64,000 nucleotides of DNA, taken from Dorea sp. AF36-15AT. Lineage in GTDB: Bacteria > Bacillota > Clostridia > Lachnospirales > Lachnospiraceae. Below are positions 40,885 through 49,692 of this stretch, in pieces; within the stretch, counting starts at the first letter, position 1, and each line of letters opens with the position of its first letter. Location: assembly GCF_003477705.1 (NCBI RefSeq), contig NZ_QUDV01000005.1, forward strand, positions 62,001-126,000. Direction: 5' to 3'. Below the pieces are notes generated by a model. That model did no database searches. It had not been told where the DNA came from and worked only from the letters and a program-made list of their open reading frames with translations. Both the position numbers and the translations under genes were made by a program.

Positions 40885-42204
40885 ATGTACACAGGATATG
40901 AGCTTCTCTGGCTCTTTTTCAGTGCCAGCTTCCTTGGCTGGGTACTGGAGACTGCTTCGGCAGCACTGAGTCGGAGAAAATTTACAAACAGAGGTATTGT
41001 CAATGCACCGTTTTGTATCATCTACGGTGTGGCATTGACGGTGATAACAGTTTTCTGCCAGGAACTGCAGGGTTTCTGGCTGTTTGCTGAGTGTATGATT
41101 CTGGCTACCGTGATTGAATGGGTGGCAGGTCATATGATTGAGCGAATGTACCATGAGAGATGGTGGGATTATTCAAATCGTAAATGGAATCTGGATGGAT
41201 ATATCTGTCTGTCTGCATCTGTATTGTGGGGAGCACTTGGTGCGGTTATGATGCGTTGGGGGAATCCGCTGCTGGAAGACATCTACCATCTGTTGCCATA
41301 TACAGTCGGTAGGATAGTGCTGTGGGTGCTGGTGGGTGTGCTGGTACTTGATATGGCAGCGACGCTGATTATTCTGTCAGGACGAAGCCGCAGGATGGAA
41401 CAGTGGGAAGCAGTTGACTCGTGGCTTACTGGTATCAGCTCTAATCTGGAGAGGAAGATCTATGGATGGATCGACCGCCGTATCCGCAGAGCTTATCCGG
41501 AGAAAGAAGGTAAACGTGCGGAGATTCTGGCTGAAAAGGCAGAGCGAGATGAGATGTCTTCGACTGTATTTGCTTATGGCTGCGGATTTTATAAGATTGT
41601 CTGGCTGTTTCTGATCGGTGCATTTTTAGGAGACATCGTAGAGACGATATTTTGCAGGATCACCGGAGGTGTCTGGATGAGCAGGAGCAGTGTGGTCTGG
41701 GGACCGTTCAGTGTAGTCTGGGGACTTGGTATTGCGGGCGCAACGATGCTGCTTTACCGGTATCGTGACAGATCAGATCGATACATATTTATGGCAGGCA
41801 CTTTTTTGGGAGGAGCATATGAGTATCTGTGTAGCGTGTTCTCAGAGATCGTATTTGGTAAGGTGTTCTGGGATTACAGCGATATTCCGTTCAATCTGGG
41901 CGGCAGGATCAATCTGCTGTATTGCTTTTTCTGGGGCATTGCGGCAGTCGTGTGGCTGAAACTTTTATATCCGGTTATTTCCGGTTGGATTGAGAAAATA
42001 CCGATGAAAATCGGTAAAATTCTGACCTGGATATTGATTGTATTTATGTGTTGTAATATGATAGTTTCGATCATGGCGTTAGTACGAAGTGATCAGAGAG
42101 CACATGATGTGAAAGCCACATACAGCTGGCAGCAGACGATGGATGAGCGATTTGATGATGCCAGACTTCAGCGCATTTACCCGAATGCACTGAAAGTGGA
42201 GTAA
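40885..42204 (+). CDS. CmpB-type putative ABC transporter permease (PF06541), duplicated
   Basis: 439 residues, two homologous membrane halves. The first (about 1-160) starts YELLWLFFSASFLGWVLETA and has RGIVNAPFCIIYG and WWDYSNRKWNLDGYICL. The second (about 230-390) starts YKIVWLFLIGAFLGDIVETI and has RSSVVWGPFSVVWG and FWDYSDIPFNLGGRINL. The paired WDYS/NLGG motifs are typical of PF06541. The family name refers to a putative permease; no ATPase is beside it and its function is unclear. A cytoplasmic linker of about 60 residues separates the halves. It directly abuts the SipW gene. Confidence 0.85.
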   Translation: MYTGYELLWLFFSASFLGWVLETASAALSRRKFTNRGIVNAPFCIIYGVALTVITVFCQELQGFWLFAECMILATVIEWVAGHMIERMYHERWWDYSNRKWNLDGYICLSASVLWGALGAVMMRWGNPLLEDIYHLLPYTVGRIVLWVLVGVLVLDMAATLIILSGRSRRMEQWEAVDSWLTGISSNLERKIYGWIDRRIRRAYPEKEGKRAEILAEKAERDEMSSTVFAYGCGFYKIVWLFLIGAFLGDIVETIFCRITGGVWMSRSSVVWGPFSVVWGLGIAGATMLLYRYRDRSDRYIFMAGTFLGGAYEYLCSVFSEIVFGKVFWDYSDIPFNLGGRINLLYCFFWGIAAVVWLKLLYPVISGWIEKIPMKIGKILTWILIVFMCCNMIVSIMALVRSDQRAHDVKATYSWQQTMDERFDDARLQRIYPNALKVE

Positions 42205-42225
42205 CAGAAGACGGAAGGTGATAAG

Positions 42226-43215
42226 ATGGTAACATTGAATGATTATCTCTATTCCGGAAGTACCATTTTTCGGATATTGAATAATTACATCAGGGATCTG
42301 AGAAAAGATGCCAAAGTTAATCATAATGAGATTGATCTGGTTCACAGTAATTTTCTGATTCATATCCAGGAAATGCTGGAGCATAATGATTTCCTGACTG
42401 CGCAGTCTCAGAAAATACGGGAATTTTATCGATATATGGCGAAGGAATATCCATTTCTTGCATTTACTTTCCGGGGGCGGATCAAATCTCTGATCCGGGC
42501 AGAAGAGAAGTTTAATGGGTATATTGTGGAATATATCTATGATTATTATGAAAAATACGGCAGTTATCCATCTGTGGCTCAGCTGAAAGACAGACTGAGT
42601 TGTTTCCGGGATTTTATTGCTTATCGTATTGTCATTTCGTTACCGAAATGTTATACGGATTCAGAGGAAGACAGGAAAAAACGGGAATTAGAGTATCTAT
42701 ATCAGATTGCCAATATTCTGCCGGAGTTTCTGGAAGAACGTGGATTTACTGCGGAGCCTACAGGGGGAATCATGGAGAGTACTTCACCGTTTTTAAAAGA
42801 GGAGGTCCATCCTTACTATCGGGATTATATTTCTCATAATGGGGTCAATGAGTACCAGTCGCTGCATATTACATTCTATGATAACAGTTCCAGAAGTTAT
42901 GTGGAGGTGCAGCTCCGGACGAAGGAAATGGACGATGTGGCGGAGATCGGTTCGGCGAATCACAGACTCTATGAAAAGGCTCAGGAGAAAGACCGATCCA
43001 GAAGAGAGGCGATCCCGGAAGGTGAATGCAGGTATTTTGATGATGCTTACGAACGTGGCATGAAACTTCTGAATCTTCAAATGAAAGATCTCGATGTGAA
43101 TATGTTTGCAGCCACGGATAACAGCCATGTAAATGACGGATGCGGACTGTATCGGGGACGTTTGATTCTGCCGTATGAGCATTTGTCCAGATTTCAGACG
43201 GATTCAGAAGAATAG
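42226..43215 (+). CDS. RelA/SpoT-domain protein
   Basis: 329 residues. Residues about 70-240 resemble the ppGpp synthetase fold: RIKSLIRAEEKF, FRDFIAYRIVISLPK, the NEYQSLHITFYD motif and VEVQLRTKEMDDVAEIGSANH. The helical flanks are not RelA-like and no HD, TGS or ACT domains exist. The usual D-hAGxR motif reads RDFIAYR, so synthetase activity is not assured. Whether it makes (p)ppGpp, modifies another molecule or is inactive is open. It lies 21 bases after the CmpB gene, in the same apparent operon. Confidence 0.78.
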   Translation: MVTLNDYLYSGSTIFRILNNYIRDLRKDAKVNHNEIDLVHSNFLIHIQEMLEHNDFLTAQSQKIREFYRYMAKEYPFLAFTFRGRIKSLIRAEEKFNGYIVEYIYDYYEKYGSYPSVAQLKDRLSCFRDFIAYRIVISLPKCYTDSEEDRKKRELEYLYQIANILPEFLEERGFTAEPTGGIMESTSPFLKEEVHPYYRDYISHNGVNEYQSLHITFYDNSSRSYVEVQLRTKEMDDVAEIGSANHRLYEKAQEKDRSRREAIPEGECRYFDDAYERGMKLLNLQMKDLDVNMFAATDNSHVNDGCGLYRGRLILPYEHLSRFQTDSEE

Positions 43216-43247
43216 AGGATAGATATTACATAAAGGAGGCAATATAG

Positions 43248-43865
43248 ATGAAAGTATTAATGATCAACGGAAGCCCGCACAAAGAGGGCAATACAGCCAC
43301 AGCGCTGCAGGAAATGAAGAAAGTATTCGAGCAGGAGGGAGTTGCGGCAGAGATCGTGAATATTGGTAATGATGCCATTCGCGGATGCGTTGCCTGTGGA
43401 GCCTGTCGTAAGCTTGGTAAATGTGTATATGACGATCTGGTAAATGAGATTGCACCGAAGTTTGAGGAGGCAGACGGACTGGTTGTAGGAAGTCCGGTGT
43501 ATTATGCATCTGCCAATGCATCTCTGGTTGCGGTTCTTGACCGTTTGTTCCACAGCACCGGGTTTGCCAAAACCATGAAGGTGGGGGCCGGCGTAGTAGT
43601 AGCAAGACGAGGTGGATTATCAGCAACATTCGATGAGCTGAATAAGTATTTTACCATCTCAGGTATGCCGGTTGCGTCCAGCCAGTACTGGAACAGTGTA
43701 CATGGTGCAGCACCGGGAGAGGCAAGCAGGGATCTGGAAGGAATGCAGACCATGCGCGTACTTGCACGGAATATGACATTCTTGATGAAGAGTATCCAGC
43801 TTGGAAAAGAGAAGTTCGGACTGCCGGAGACAGAGCCGAAGACACCGACCAATTTTATACGGTAA
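43248..43865 (+). CDS. NADPH-dependent FMN reductase-like flavoprotein
   Basis: 205 residues, flavodoxin-like fold. The N-terminal VLMINGSPHKEGNTATAL binds the FMN phosphate, and CVACGACRKLGKCVYDDLV carries Cys residues similar to those of iron-sulfur flavoproteins. SPVYYASANASLVAVLDRLF is the standard second motif. Enzymes of this group reduce quinones, azo compounds or other acceptors; the natural acceptor is unknown. RBS AAAGGAGG lies before ATG 43248. A strong hairpin follows. Confidence 0.88.
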   Translation: MKVLMINGSPHKEGNTATALQEMKKVFEQEGVAAEIVNIGNDAIRGCVACGACRKLGKCVYDDLVNEIAPKFEEADGLVVGSPVYYASANASLVAVLDRLFHSTGFAKTMKVGAGVVVARRGGLSATFDELNKYFTISGMPVASSQYWNSVHGAAPGEASRDLEGMQTMRVLARNMTFLMKSIQLGKEKFGLPETEPKTPTNFIR

Positions 43866-43874
43866 GAGATTACG

Positions 43875-43916
43875 AAAGCCATCGGCAGATTCTATTGAAT
43901 GCCGATGGCTTTTATA
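43875..43916. terminator. Terminator between the flavoprotein and trpS
   Basis: Perfect 13-bp stem AAAGCCATCGGCA/TGCCGATGGCTTT (43875-43887 with 43900-43912) followed by TATAAG. It lies between convergent genes. Confidence 0.8.
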
Positions 43917-43929
43917 AGTACTTTTGAAT

Positions 43930-44991
43930 TTATTTCAGTAAGTTACTGTCCTCAAAGTAGTCGATCTTCATAGCGTGACGTACATCATGAAGTGTAGAAG
44001 CTGCAGTTTCGCGGGCTTTTTCACTGCCGACTCTCAGAAGATCATATACATCTTCAATGCGTGACTCCCACATCTTACGGCGCTCACGGATCGGAGCAAG
44101 CTCAGCCTGAAGAACGTTATTCAGGAACTTCTTGACTTTAACATCACCAAGTCCACCTCTGGAGTAGTGAGCCTTAAGCTCGTCCAGATTCTGATACTCT
44201 GGCAGAAACTCTGCAAAATGCTCTGGGCGGCTGAATGCATCCAGATAGATAAATACCGGATTGCCTTCTACCTGTCCCGGATCTTCGACACGAAGGTGGT
44301 TCGGATCTGTGAACATGGACATGACCTTCTTACGGATGTCATCCGCTTCGTCAGACAGATAGATGCAGTTGCCGAGAGATTTGCTCATCTTGGCTTTGCC
44401 ATCGATACCTGGCAGACGGAGACATGCCTGATTGTCCGGAAGTACGATCTTAGGATCTGTCAGAGTTTCGCCGTATACGCTGTTGAATTTGTGAACGATT
44501 TCCTTACACTGCTCGATCATTGGCATCTGGTCTTCACCAACCGGAACAGCAGTTGCACGGAATGCAGTAATATCGGCTGCCTGACTGATCGGATAGCAGA
44601 AGAAACCAACCGGAATGCTGGCTTCAAAGTTACGCTGCTGGATCTCAGCCTTTACCGTAGGGTTACGCTGTACACGGGATACAGTCACCAGGTTCATATA
44701 ATAAAAACTAAGCTCTGTAAGCTCCGGAACCATGGACTGGATGAAAATAGTAGCCTTCTCAGGATCAATACCGCATGCCAGATAATCCAGTGCAACCTGA
44801 AGAATATTCTGGCGAACTTTCTCCGGATGCTCAGCGTTGTCTGTCAGAGCCTGTGCGTCGGCGATCATGATGTAAATCTCATCGAACTTTCCTGAGTTCT
44901 GAAGCTTGACACGTTCTTTCAGTGAACCTACATAGTGTCCTACATGGAGACGCCCGGTCGGACGGTCTCCTGTTAAGATAACCTGTTTCAT
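43930..44991 (-). CDS. trpS: Tryptophan-tRNA ligase
   Basis: Charges tRNA-Trp. 353 residues, class I synthetase: the HIGH-type motif is [10 protein letters not shown] (about residue 13) and KMSKS is in [11 protein letters not shown]. The substrate pocket segment [14 protein letters not shown] is also typical. The start is ATG 44989-44991, giving MKQVILTG, with AAAGGA about 12 bases before; a frame extension of 11 residues upstream looks non-coding. No T-box leader is seen in the roughly 150 bases before it. Confidence 0.95.
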   Translation of the reverse strand: MKQVILTGDRPTGRLHVGHYVGSLKERVKLQNSGKFDEIYIMIADAQALTDNAEHPEKVRQNILQVALDYLACGIDPEKATIFIQSMVPELTELSFYYMNLVTVSRVQRNPTVKAEIQQRNFEASIPVGFFCYPISQAADITAFRATAVPVGEDQMPMIEQCKEIVHKFNSVYGETLTDPKIVLPDNQACLRLPGIDGKAKMSKSLGNCIYLSDEADDIRKKVMSMFTDPNHLRVEDPGQVEGNPVFIYLDAFSRPEHFAEFLPEYQNLDELKAHYSRGGLGDVKVKKFLNNVLQAELAPIRERRKMWESRIEDVYDLLRVGSEKARETAASTLHDVRHAMKIDYFEDSNLLK

Positions 44992-45146
44992 AATTATTAA
45001 ATTCCTTTCAGAAAAAAAGTACAATTAAAATGCCTAAATCTTATTATATCTGTGCTGTACTGGGGTTGTCAATAATTGGTGTTGATATTATCGCTTTAAT
45101 AGTGTAAAGTATTGATATATATATGTGAAAGAGAGAGGTTTGTATA

Positions 45147-46544
45147 ATGAAAATAGTGTATTGGATATATAATTTCCTATGGGGAGACCTGGTGAAGATC
45201 CCGCTTCCCGGAGGAAATTCAGTGGCGCTGTCTCTGCTGGTACTGATTCTTGTTCCAGCTGGAATCTTCTTTATGATAAGGACAAGGTTTCTGCCGATCC
45301 GTCTTTTCCCGGATATGATTAAGATTACCGTATCCACGGAGAAGAAATCGGATGGACTCTCCGGACTGCAGGCATTGATCGTATCAACAGCCACCAGAGT
45401 CGGCATGGGAAATCTGGTAGGTGTTGTAGCGGCTGTGTCAGCAGGAGGTGCCGGTGCCGTATTCTGGATGTGGGTAACTGCAATTGTAGGTTCGGCTACC
45501 GCATTTATTGAGGCAACGTTGGCACAGATATACAAAGAAAAAGATCCGCTTTATGGCGGTTATAGGGGAGGCCCGGCATATTTTCTGCATTCTCTTGCAG
45601 AACGTGTACGGGGAAAGAAGCTGAAACGATCTGTACTGGCCGTACTGTTTGCTATTTCCGGATTGATCTGCTGGTGTGGGATCAGTCAGGTGATCGGTAA
45701 TTCGGTATCCACTTCATTGAAAAATGCATTTCATATTCCGACACTTTGGACAGCCGTTGCATTGACTATAGTGTCAGCGGTGATCGTACTTCGGAAGAAT
45801 GCGACGGTAAAAGTACTGGATGTGGTAGTTCCGATTATGGCTGGATGCTATTTCTTTGTAACGGTATTTATCATTTTGAAAAATGTGGGACAGCTTCCGG
45901 CAATCTTTGAACGGATCTTTGCAGAGGCATTTGGTATTCGTCAGGTAGCAGCGGGCGGCTTTGGTGCTGTGATCATGAATGGAGTTAAACGTGGACTGTT
46001 TTCAAATGAAGCAGGATCCGGTTCGGCACCTTGCGCGGCGGCAGCGGCAGATATCGATCATCCGACAAAGGAAGGATTGTTGCAGGCATTGGGCGTGTTT
46101 ATTGATACATTGGTGATCTGCAGCTGCTCAGCCATGCTGATGCTTCTGGCACCGGAAGAGACCGTAAGCGGACTGGCAGGTATGGATCTGCTGCAGTCTG
46201 CTATGGAATATCATATGGGACAGGCCGGGGTTGTATTTATTGCCGTGATGCTGTTGCTGTTCAGCTTTTCAACCTTTATTGGAATTCTGTTTTATGCGCG
46301 CAGTAATGTGGCGTATCTGTTTGGCGATAATTGGCTGTCCCAGACATTGTATAAGATTTTGGCACTGGTGATGCTGTTCGTCGGATGTCAGGCAGCCTAT
46401 ACCTTTGTATGGGATCTTGGCGATGTGGGAATCGGTCTTATGACAATATTTAATATGATAGCGTTATTCCCATTATCGAAGGAAGCGATCGCATCGTTGA
46501 AAGACTATGAGACGAAGAAGAAAAAAGGAGAACTATCCTTATGA
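45147..46544 (+). CDS. AGCS family sodium:amino acid symporter
   Basis: 465 residues, multi-pass. The AGCS core motifs are SGLQALIVSTATRVGMGNLVGV, GGAGAVFWMWVTAIVG and GVKRGLFSNEAGSGSAPCAA, and the last TM segments end at NMIALFPLSKEAI. The family imports alanine or glycine with Na+. GGPAYFL replaces the usual GGPMYYI, so substrate range may differ from the AGCS protein at 56022. Its stop overlaps the start of a LysR gene (ATGA at 46541), so the two are one operon. Confidence 0.9.
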   Translation: MKIVYWIYNFLWGDLVKIPLPGGNSVALSLLVLILVPAGIFFMIRTRFLPIRLFPDMIKITVSTEKKSDGLSGLQALIVSTATRVGMGNLVGVVAAVSAGGAGAVFWMWVTAIVGSATAFIEATLAQIYKEKDPLYGGYRGGPAYFLHSLAERVRGKKLKRSVLAVLFAISGLICWCGISQVIGNSVSTSLKNAFHIPTLWTAVALTIVSAVIVLRKNATVKVLDVVVPIMAGCYFFVTVFIILKNVGQLPAIFERIFAEAFGIRQVAAGGFGAVIMNGVKRGLFSNEAGSGSAPCAAAAADIDHPTKEGLLQALGVFIDTLVICSCSAMLMLLAPEETVSGLAGMDLLQSAMEYHMGQAGVVFIAVMLLLFSFSTFIGILFYARSNVAYLFGDNWLSQTLYKILALVMLFVGCQAAYTFVWDLGDVGIGLMTIFNMIALFPLSKEAIASLKDYETKKKKGELSL

Positions 46545-47503
46545 TCAATCATTTGAATCTGGTGTATTTTATTACAGCGGCAAGAGAATTGAATTTTACC
46601 AGGGCGGCAGAGAAGTTATTTATCAGCCAGCAGGCATTGAGTAATCATATTGCTTCGCTGGAGAAGGATGTAGGGATCTCTCTGATTGACCGGAAGACTC
46701 CGATGAAGCTTACAGCAGCGGGAGAGATCTTCTATAAATATGCGGTTCAGATGGAGGACAGCTATCAGGCAATGTTGCAGGAGATCAGCGAAGTTAAGGA
46801 AGAAAAGCGTGGCGAGCTGACCATCGGTATTTCGCACACCAGAGGCCGGCTGATCCTGCCGAAAGTATTACCGGAGTTCATGGAGCAGTATCCGTTAATT
46901 GAGGTGCATATTCTGGAGGGCAATACCAGGGAACTGTGGGAGGCACTGCGGGATGAGACGATTGATATGGCGGTAGGACCATGCACAGAAGATGCTAAAG
47001 ATATGGTATTCACGGAACTGGCGGAAGAGGATGTGGTGCTTGCTATCTCCGAGGATCTGTTCAAGAAGCTGGCAAAGGAGAAAGCAGATTACATTCGGAA
47101 TACCCTGATCCAGACAGGTAAGATCAGCTGTCTGAAAGATATGTCCTTTTTGTTAAATAAAGAAGGCAACATTTCCAGAGATGTTGCAGATGAGATCTTC
47201 AAAGAGGAAAATATGAAACCGCATACAGTGGTAGAGACGGAGAATATTGAGACGGTAGGTGAAATGTGTGCGGCGGGCATCGGTGTTGCATTTTATCCGA
47301 CGTCACTTCTTCATACGCTGCTTATGGATAACAGTCTCGGAGAACTGCAGCTTTTTAGGCTGAAATATCCATGGACACATATGGAAGTATCCGTAGTATA
47401 CCGCAAGGGAAAATACGTGACGAAGGCAATGCATGAACTGATTCAAATTATGAAAAAAGAGGTCAGAAAGCAATATGATCCATCTACAATAAAAATGTTG
47501 TAG
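46541..47503 (+). CDS. LysR family transcriptional regulator
   Basis: 320 residues. The N-terminal winged HTH (LVYFITAARELNFTRAAEKL, FISQQALSNHIASLEKDVGI) is followed by the periplasmic-binding-like effector domain from about residue 90 (GELTIGISHTRGRLILPKVL). It overlaps the AGCS gene by 4 bases and is expected to control that transporter, though LysR genes are more often divergent from their targets. The effector is unknown, possibly an amino acid. Confidence 0.9.
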   Translation: MINHLNLVYFITAARELNFTRAAEKLFISQQALSNHIASLEKDVGISLIDRKTPMKLTAAGEIFYKYAVQMEDSYQAMLQEISEVKEEKRGELTIGISHTRGRLILPKVLPEFMEQYPLIEVHILEGNTRELWEALRDETIDMAVGPCTEDAKDMVFTELAEEDVVLAISEDLFKKLAKEKADYIRNTLIQTGKISCLKDMSFLLNKEGNISRDVADEIFKEENMKPHTVVETENIETVGEMCAAGIGVAFYPTSLLHTLLMDNSLGELQLFRLKYPWTHMEVSVVYRKGKYVTKAMHELIQIMKKEVRKQYDPSTIKML

Positions 47504-47599
47504 CGTGGACTAGGATAAAACTGTTTCACAATAGAAAGAATGTGTATTACTCTAGTATATAGGAAGAGAAAGTATGGATTCCAGAGAGGTGGAACGGTT

Positions 47600-48457
47600 A
47601 TGAGTAATAAAGCAATCAAACTTTTTAAAGATTATATAGTAATAACACTGGCAGTGATCATTATGGATTTGGGGATTTATGCATTTAAATTCCCAAATCA
47701 TTTCTCGTTTGGAGGAGTTTCCGGTCTTGCGGTAGTGTTAAATGAGATTCTTGGAATCTCAGCAGCTCAGATTAACCTGGTGATTAATCTGGCACTGCTG
47801 GTAATTGGGTTTGCGGTGCTCGGCAAAAGCTTTGGACTGAAGACGGCTTATGCTACTGTATTGTCCTCCGTAGTGCTGAGCCTGATGGAGAAGATGATGC
47901 CGATCAGCGCACCGCTTACCAATCAGCCGATGCTGGAGCTTGCCTATGCGATTGCTCTTCCGGCAGTTGCAGCGGCAATGCTGTTTTACGTAGATGCATC
48001 CGGTGGTGGTACGGATATTGTTGCGATGATACTGAAGAAATATACGACAATTGATATCGGAACCGCGCTGCTGATCTCTGATGTTGCAATCGTAGCACTT
48101 TCATTTATCGCATTTGATGTACGTACAGGTTTATTCTCTGTATGTGGATTGCTGGCAAAATCAATCTTCGTAGATCGTACGATGGATCAGATGCGTCTGT
48201 GCAAGTATTTTACGATCATCAGTTCCGATCCGGAACCAATCTGCGATTTTATTCAGAATGTATTAAACAGAAGTACCACTCTTTACAATGCAGAGGGCGG
48301 CTATTCTCATGAAAATAAAAAGGTTATCTTATGTGCGCTGGATCGCCGTCAGGCAGTGATCCTGCAGAGATTTATCCGTCAGACAGATGATTCTGCATTC
48401 ATCATGATCACTAAGAGCAGTGAAACTTTTGGAAAAGGGTTTCGATTGACTGCGTAA
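47600..48457 (+). CDS. YitT family membrane protein
   Basis: 285 residues. Five or six TM helices (DUF161: FSFGGVSGLAVVLNEILGIS and DASGGGTDIVAMILKKYT) are followed by a cytoplasmic DUF2179 domain (TIISSDPEPICDFIQNVLNR through DSAFIMITKSSETFGKGF). The membrane domain is suspected to transport a small substrate and the soluble domain to bind a ligand; neither is proved. Start at ATG 47600 after AGAGGTGG; the in-frame ATG at 47540 has no such site. Confidence 0.88.
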   Translation: MSNKAIKLFKDYIVITLAVIIMDLGIYAFKFPNHFSFGGVSGLAVVLNEILGISAAQINLVINLALLVIGFAVLGKSFGLKTAYATVLSSVVLSLMEKMMPISAPLTNQPMLELAYAIALPAVAAAMLFYVDASGGGTDIVAMILKKYTTIDIGTALLISDVAIVALSFIAFDVRTGLFSVCGLLAKSIFVDRTMDQMRLCKYFTIISSDPEPICDFIQNVLNRSTTLYNAEGGYSHENKKVILCALDRRQAVILQRFIRQTDDSAFIMITKSSETFGKGFRLTA

Positions 48458-48517
48458 TTGTGCTATACTGACTGTGCAGCATGTTGATACTGACAAGGTA
48501 GAGTGAGGAAGAGTGAA

Positions 48518-49201
48518 ATGAAATTACTGATTGATGATGCAAATATTGATGAGATTCGCAGATTATATGATCTGTACCCGATTGATGGAGTGACAACGAA
48601 TCCATCGATTCTGGCGAAGTCAGGCAGACAGCCATATGACGTATTAAAAGAGATCCGAGAGTTTATCGGCGAGGAAGCTGATCTTCACGTGCAGGTGATT
48701 GCGAAAGATGCAGAAGGCATGATCGAAGATGCACATCGTATTGTAAAGGAATTGGGACAAAACACATATGTGAAGATTCCTTGTATTCCAGAAGGCTTCA
48801 AAGCGATGAAGGCACTTAAGAAAGAGGGCATCCGTACTACAGGAACTGCGATTTACACAGCGATGCAGGCATATCTTGCAGCAAAAAGCGGAGCATCTTA
48901 CACAGCACCTTATGTGAATCGTATCGATAATATGGGATATAACGGTGTTGGTGTGGCAAAGGAGATTCAGGATATTTTTGAGATTCATGGACTGGACTGT
49001 GGCATACTGGCGGCAAGCTTTAAGAATTCACAGCAGGTGTTGGAACTGTGTGAATATGGTATAGAAGCGGCAACCGTTGCACCGTCTGTGATTGATGGAT
49101 TTGTCAATAACGTAGCAATCACAGCAGCGGTTGATGCATTTGTAAAAGACTTTGAAGGTCTGACCGGCGAGGGTAAGACCATGAAAGACTGCGATCAGTA
49201 A
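48518..49201 (+). CDS. Fructose-6-phosphate aldolase/transaldolase-like (FSA)
   Basis: 227 residues, the short transaldolase-like branch. The Schiff-base Lys is in TYVKIPCIPEG, and DGVTTNPSILAKSG, GIRTTGTAIYTAMQA and FVNNVAITAAVDAF are family hallmarks. Enzymes of this size are either FSA or the TalC-type transaldolase; the two cannot be separated here. Start at ATG 48518, with GAGGAAGAG before it. It stands alone. The C-terminal KTMKDCD tail is short. Confidence 0.9.
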   Translation: MKLLIDDANIDEIRRLYDLYPIDGVTTNPSILAKSGRQPYDVLKEIREFIGEEADLHVQVIAKDAEGMIEDAHRIVKELGQNTYVKIPCIPEGFKAMKALKKEGIRTTGTAIYTAMQAYLAAKSGASYTAPYVNRIDNMGYNGVGVAKEIQDIFEIHGLDCGILAASFKNSQQVLELCEYGIEAATVAPSVIDGFVNNVAITAAVDAFVKDFEGLTGEGKTMKDCDQ

Positions 49202-49226
49202 AGAGAATAAATCGTCAATAAATGTA

Positions 49227-49279
49227 TTGACAGATACCCCCTGTAGGTATATCATGTGTATATACCCACGGGGGGTATA
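49227..49279 (+). promoter_or_regulatory. Copper operon promoter with CsoR operators
   Basis: TTGACA (49227-49232), 17 bases, TATCAT (49250-49255). The spacer contains ATACCCCCTGTAGGTAT (49234-49250) and a second site, TATACCCACGGGGGGTATA (49261-49279), follows. Both are GC-cored palindromes of the CsoR type. Confidence 0.8.
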
Positions 49280-49361
49280 TTTGATTGGAGAAAATGTAAT
49301 GCTTTCATGAAATGATGTTGGACAACTTATAATCAGCTGATAAACGAGGGAGAATACTGAT

Positions 49362-49664
49362 ATGGAAGAAAAGAAATGTTGTCGTGCCAAGACCACCAGC
49401 AGATCAGAGGAACAGAAGAAAAAGCTTCTGAACAGATTAAAGAGGATCGAAGGACAGGTACGAGGACTTCAGACAATGATAGAGAATGATGCATATTGCA
49501 ATGACATCCTGATCCAGTCATCGGCGGTGAGCGCTGCGATGAACGGATTCAACAGGGAACTTCTGGCTGCACATATTCACAGTTGTGTGGTACGGGATAT
49601 CCGGGATGGCAAGGATGAAGTAGTGGATGAACTGATCGCCACGATTCAAAAACTGATGAAATAG
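49362..49664 (+). CDS. csoR: CsoR family copper-sensing repressor
   Basis: 100 residues, all-helical metal-sensing repressor. The Cu(I) ligands fit CsoR: Cys in NDAYCNDIL, His and Cys in HIHSCVV. The conserved KKLLNRLKRIEGQVRGLQ helix (about 20-37) carries the DNA-binding basic residues. The N-terminus has an extra CC. It heads the operon with copA and copZ, and two CsoR-type palindromes overlap the promoter. Copper loading should release it and induce efflux. RBS is weak (GAGGGAGAATACTG). Confidence 0.9.
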   Translation: MEEKKCCRAKTTSRSEEQKKKLLNRLKRIEGQVRGLQTMIENDAYCNDILIQSSAVSAAMNGFNRELLAAHIHSCVVRDIRDGKDEVVDELIATIQKLMK

Positions 49665-49692
49665 GTAGCACAAAGAAGACAGGAGGATAGAA

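Noticed and set aside
44992..45146. T-box leader for trpS
   Set aside because: No specifier stem or T-box sequence was found; the stretch is AT-rich promoter DNA for divergent genes.
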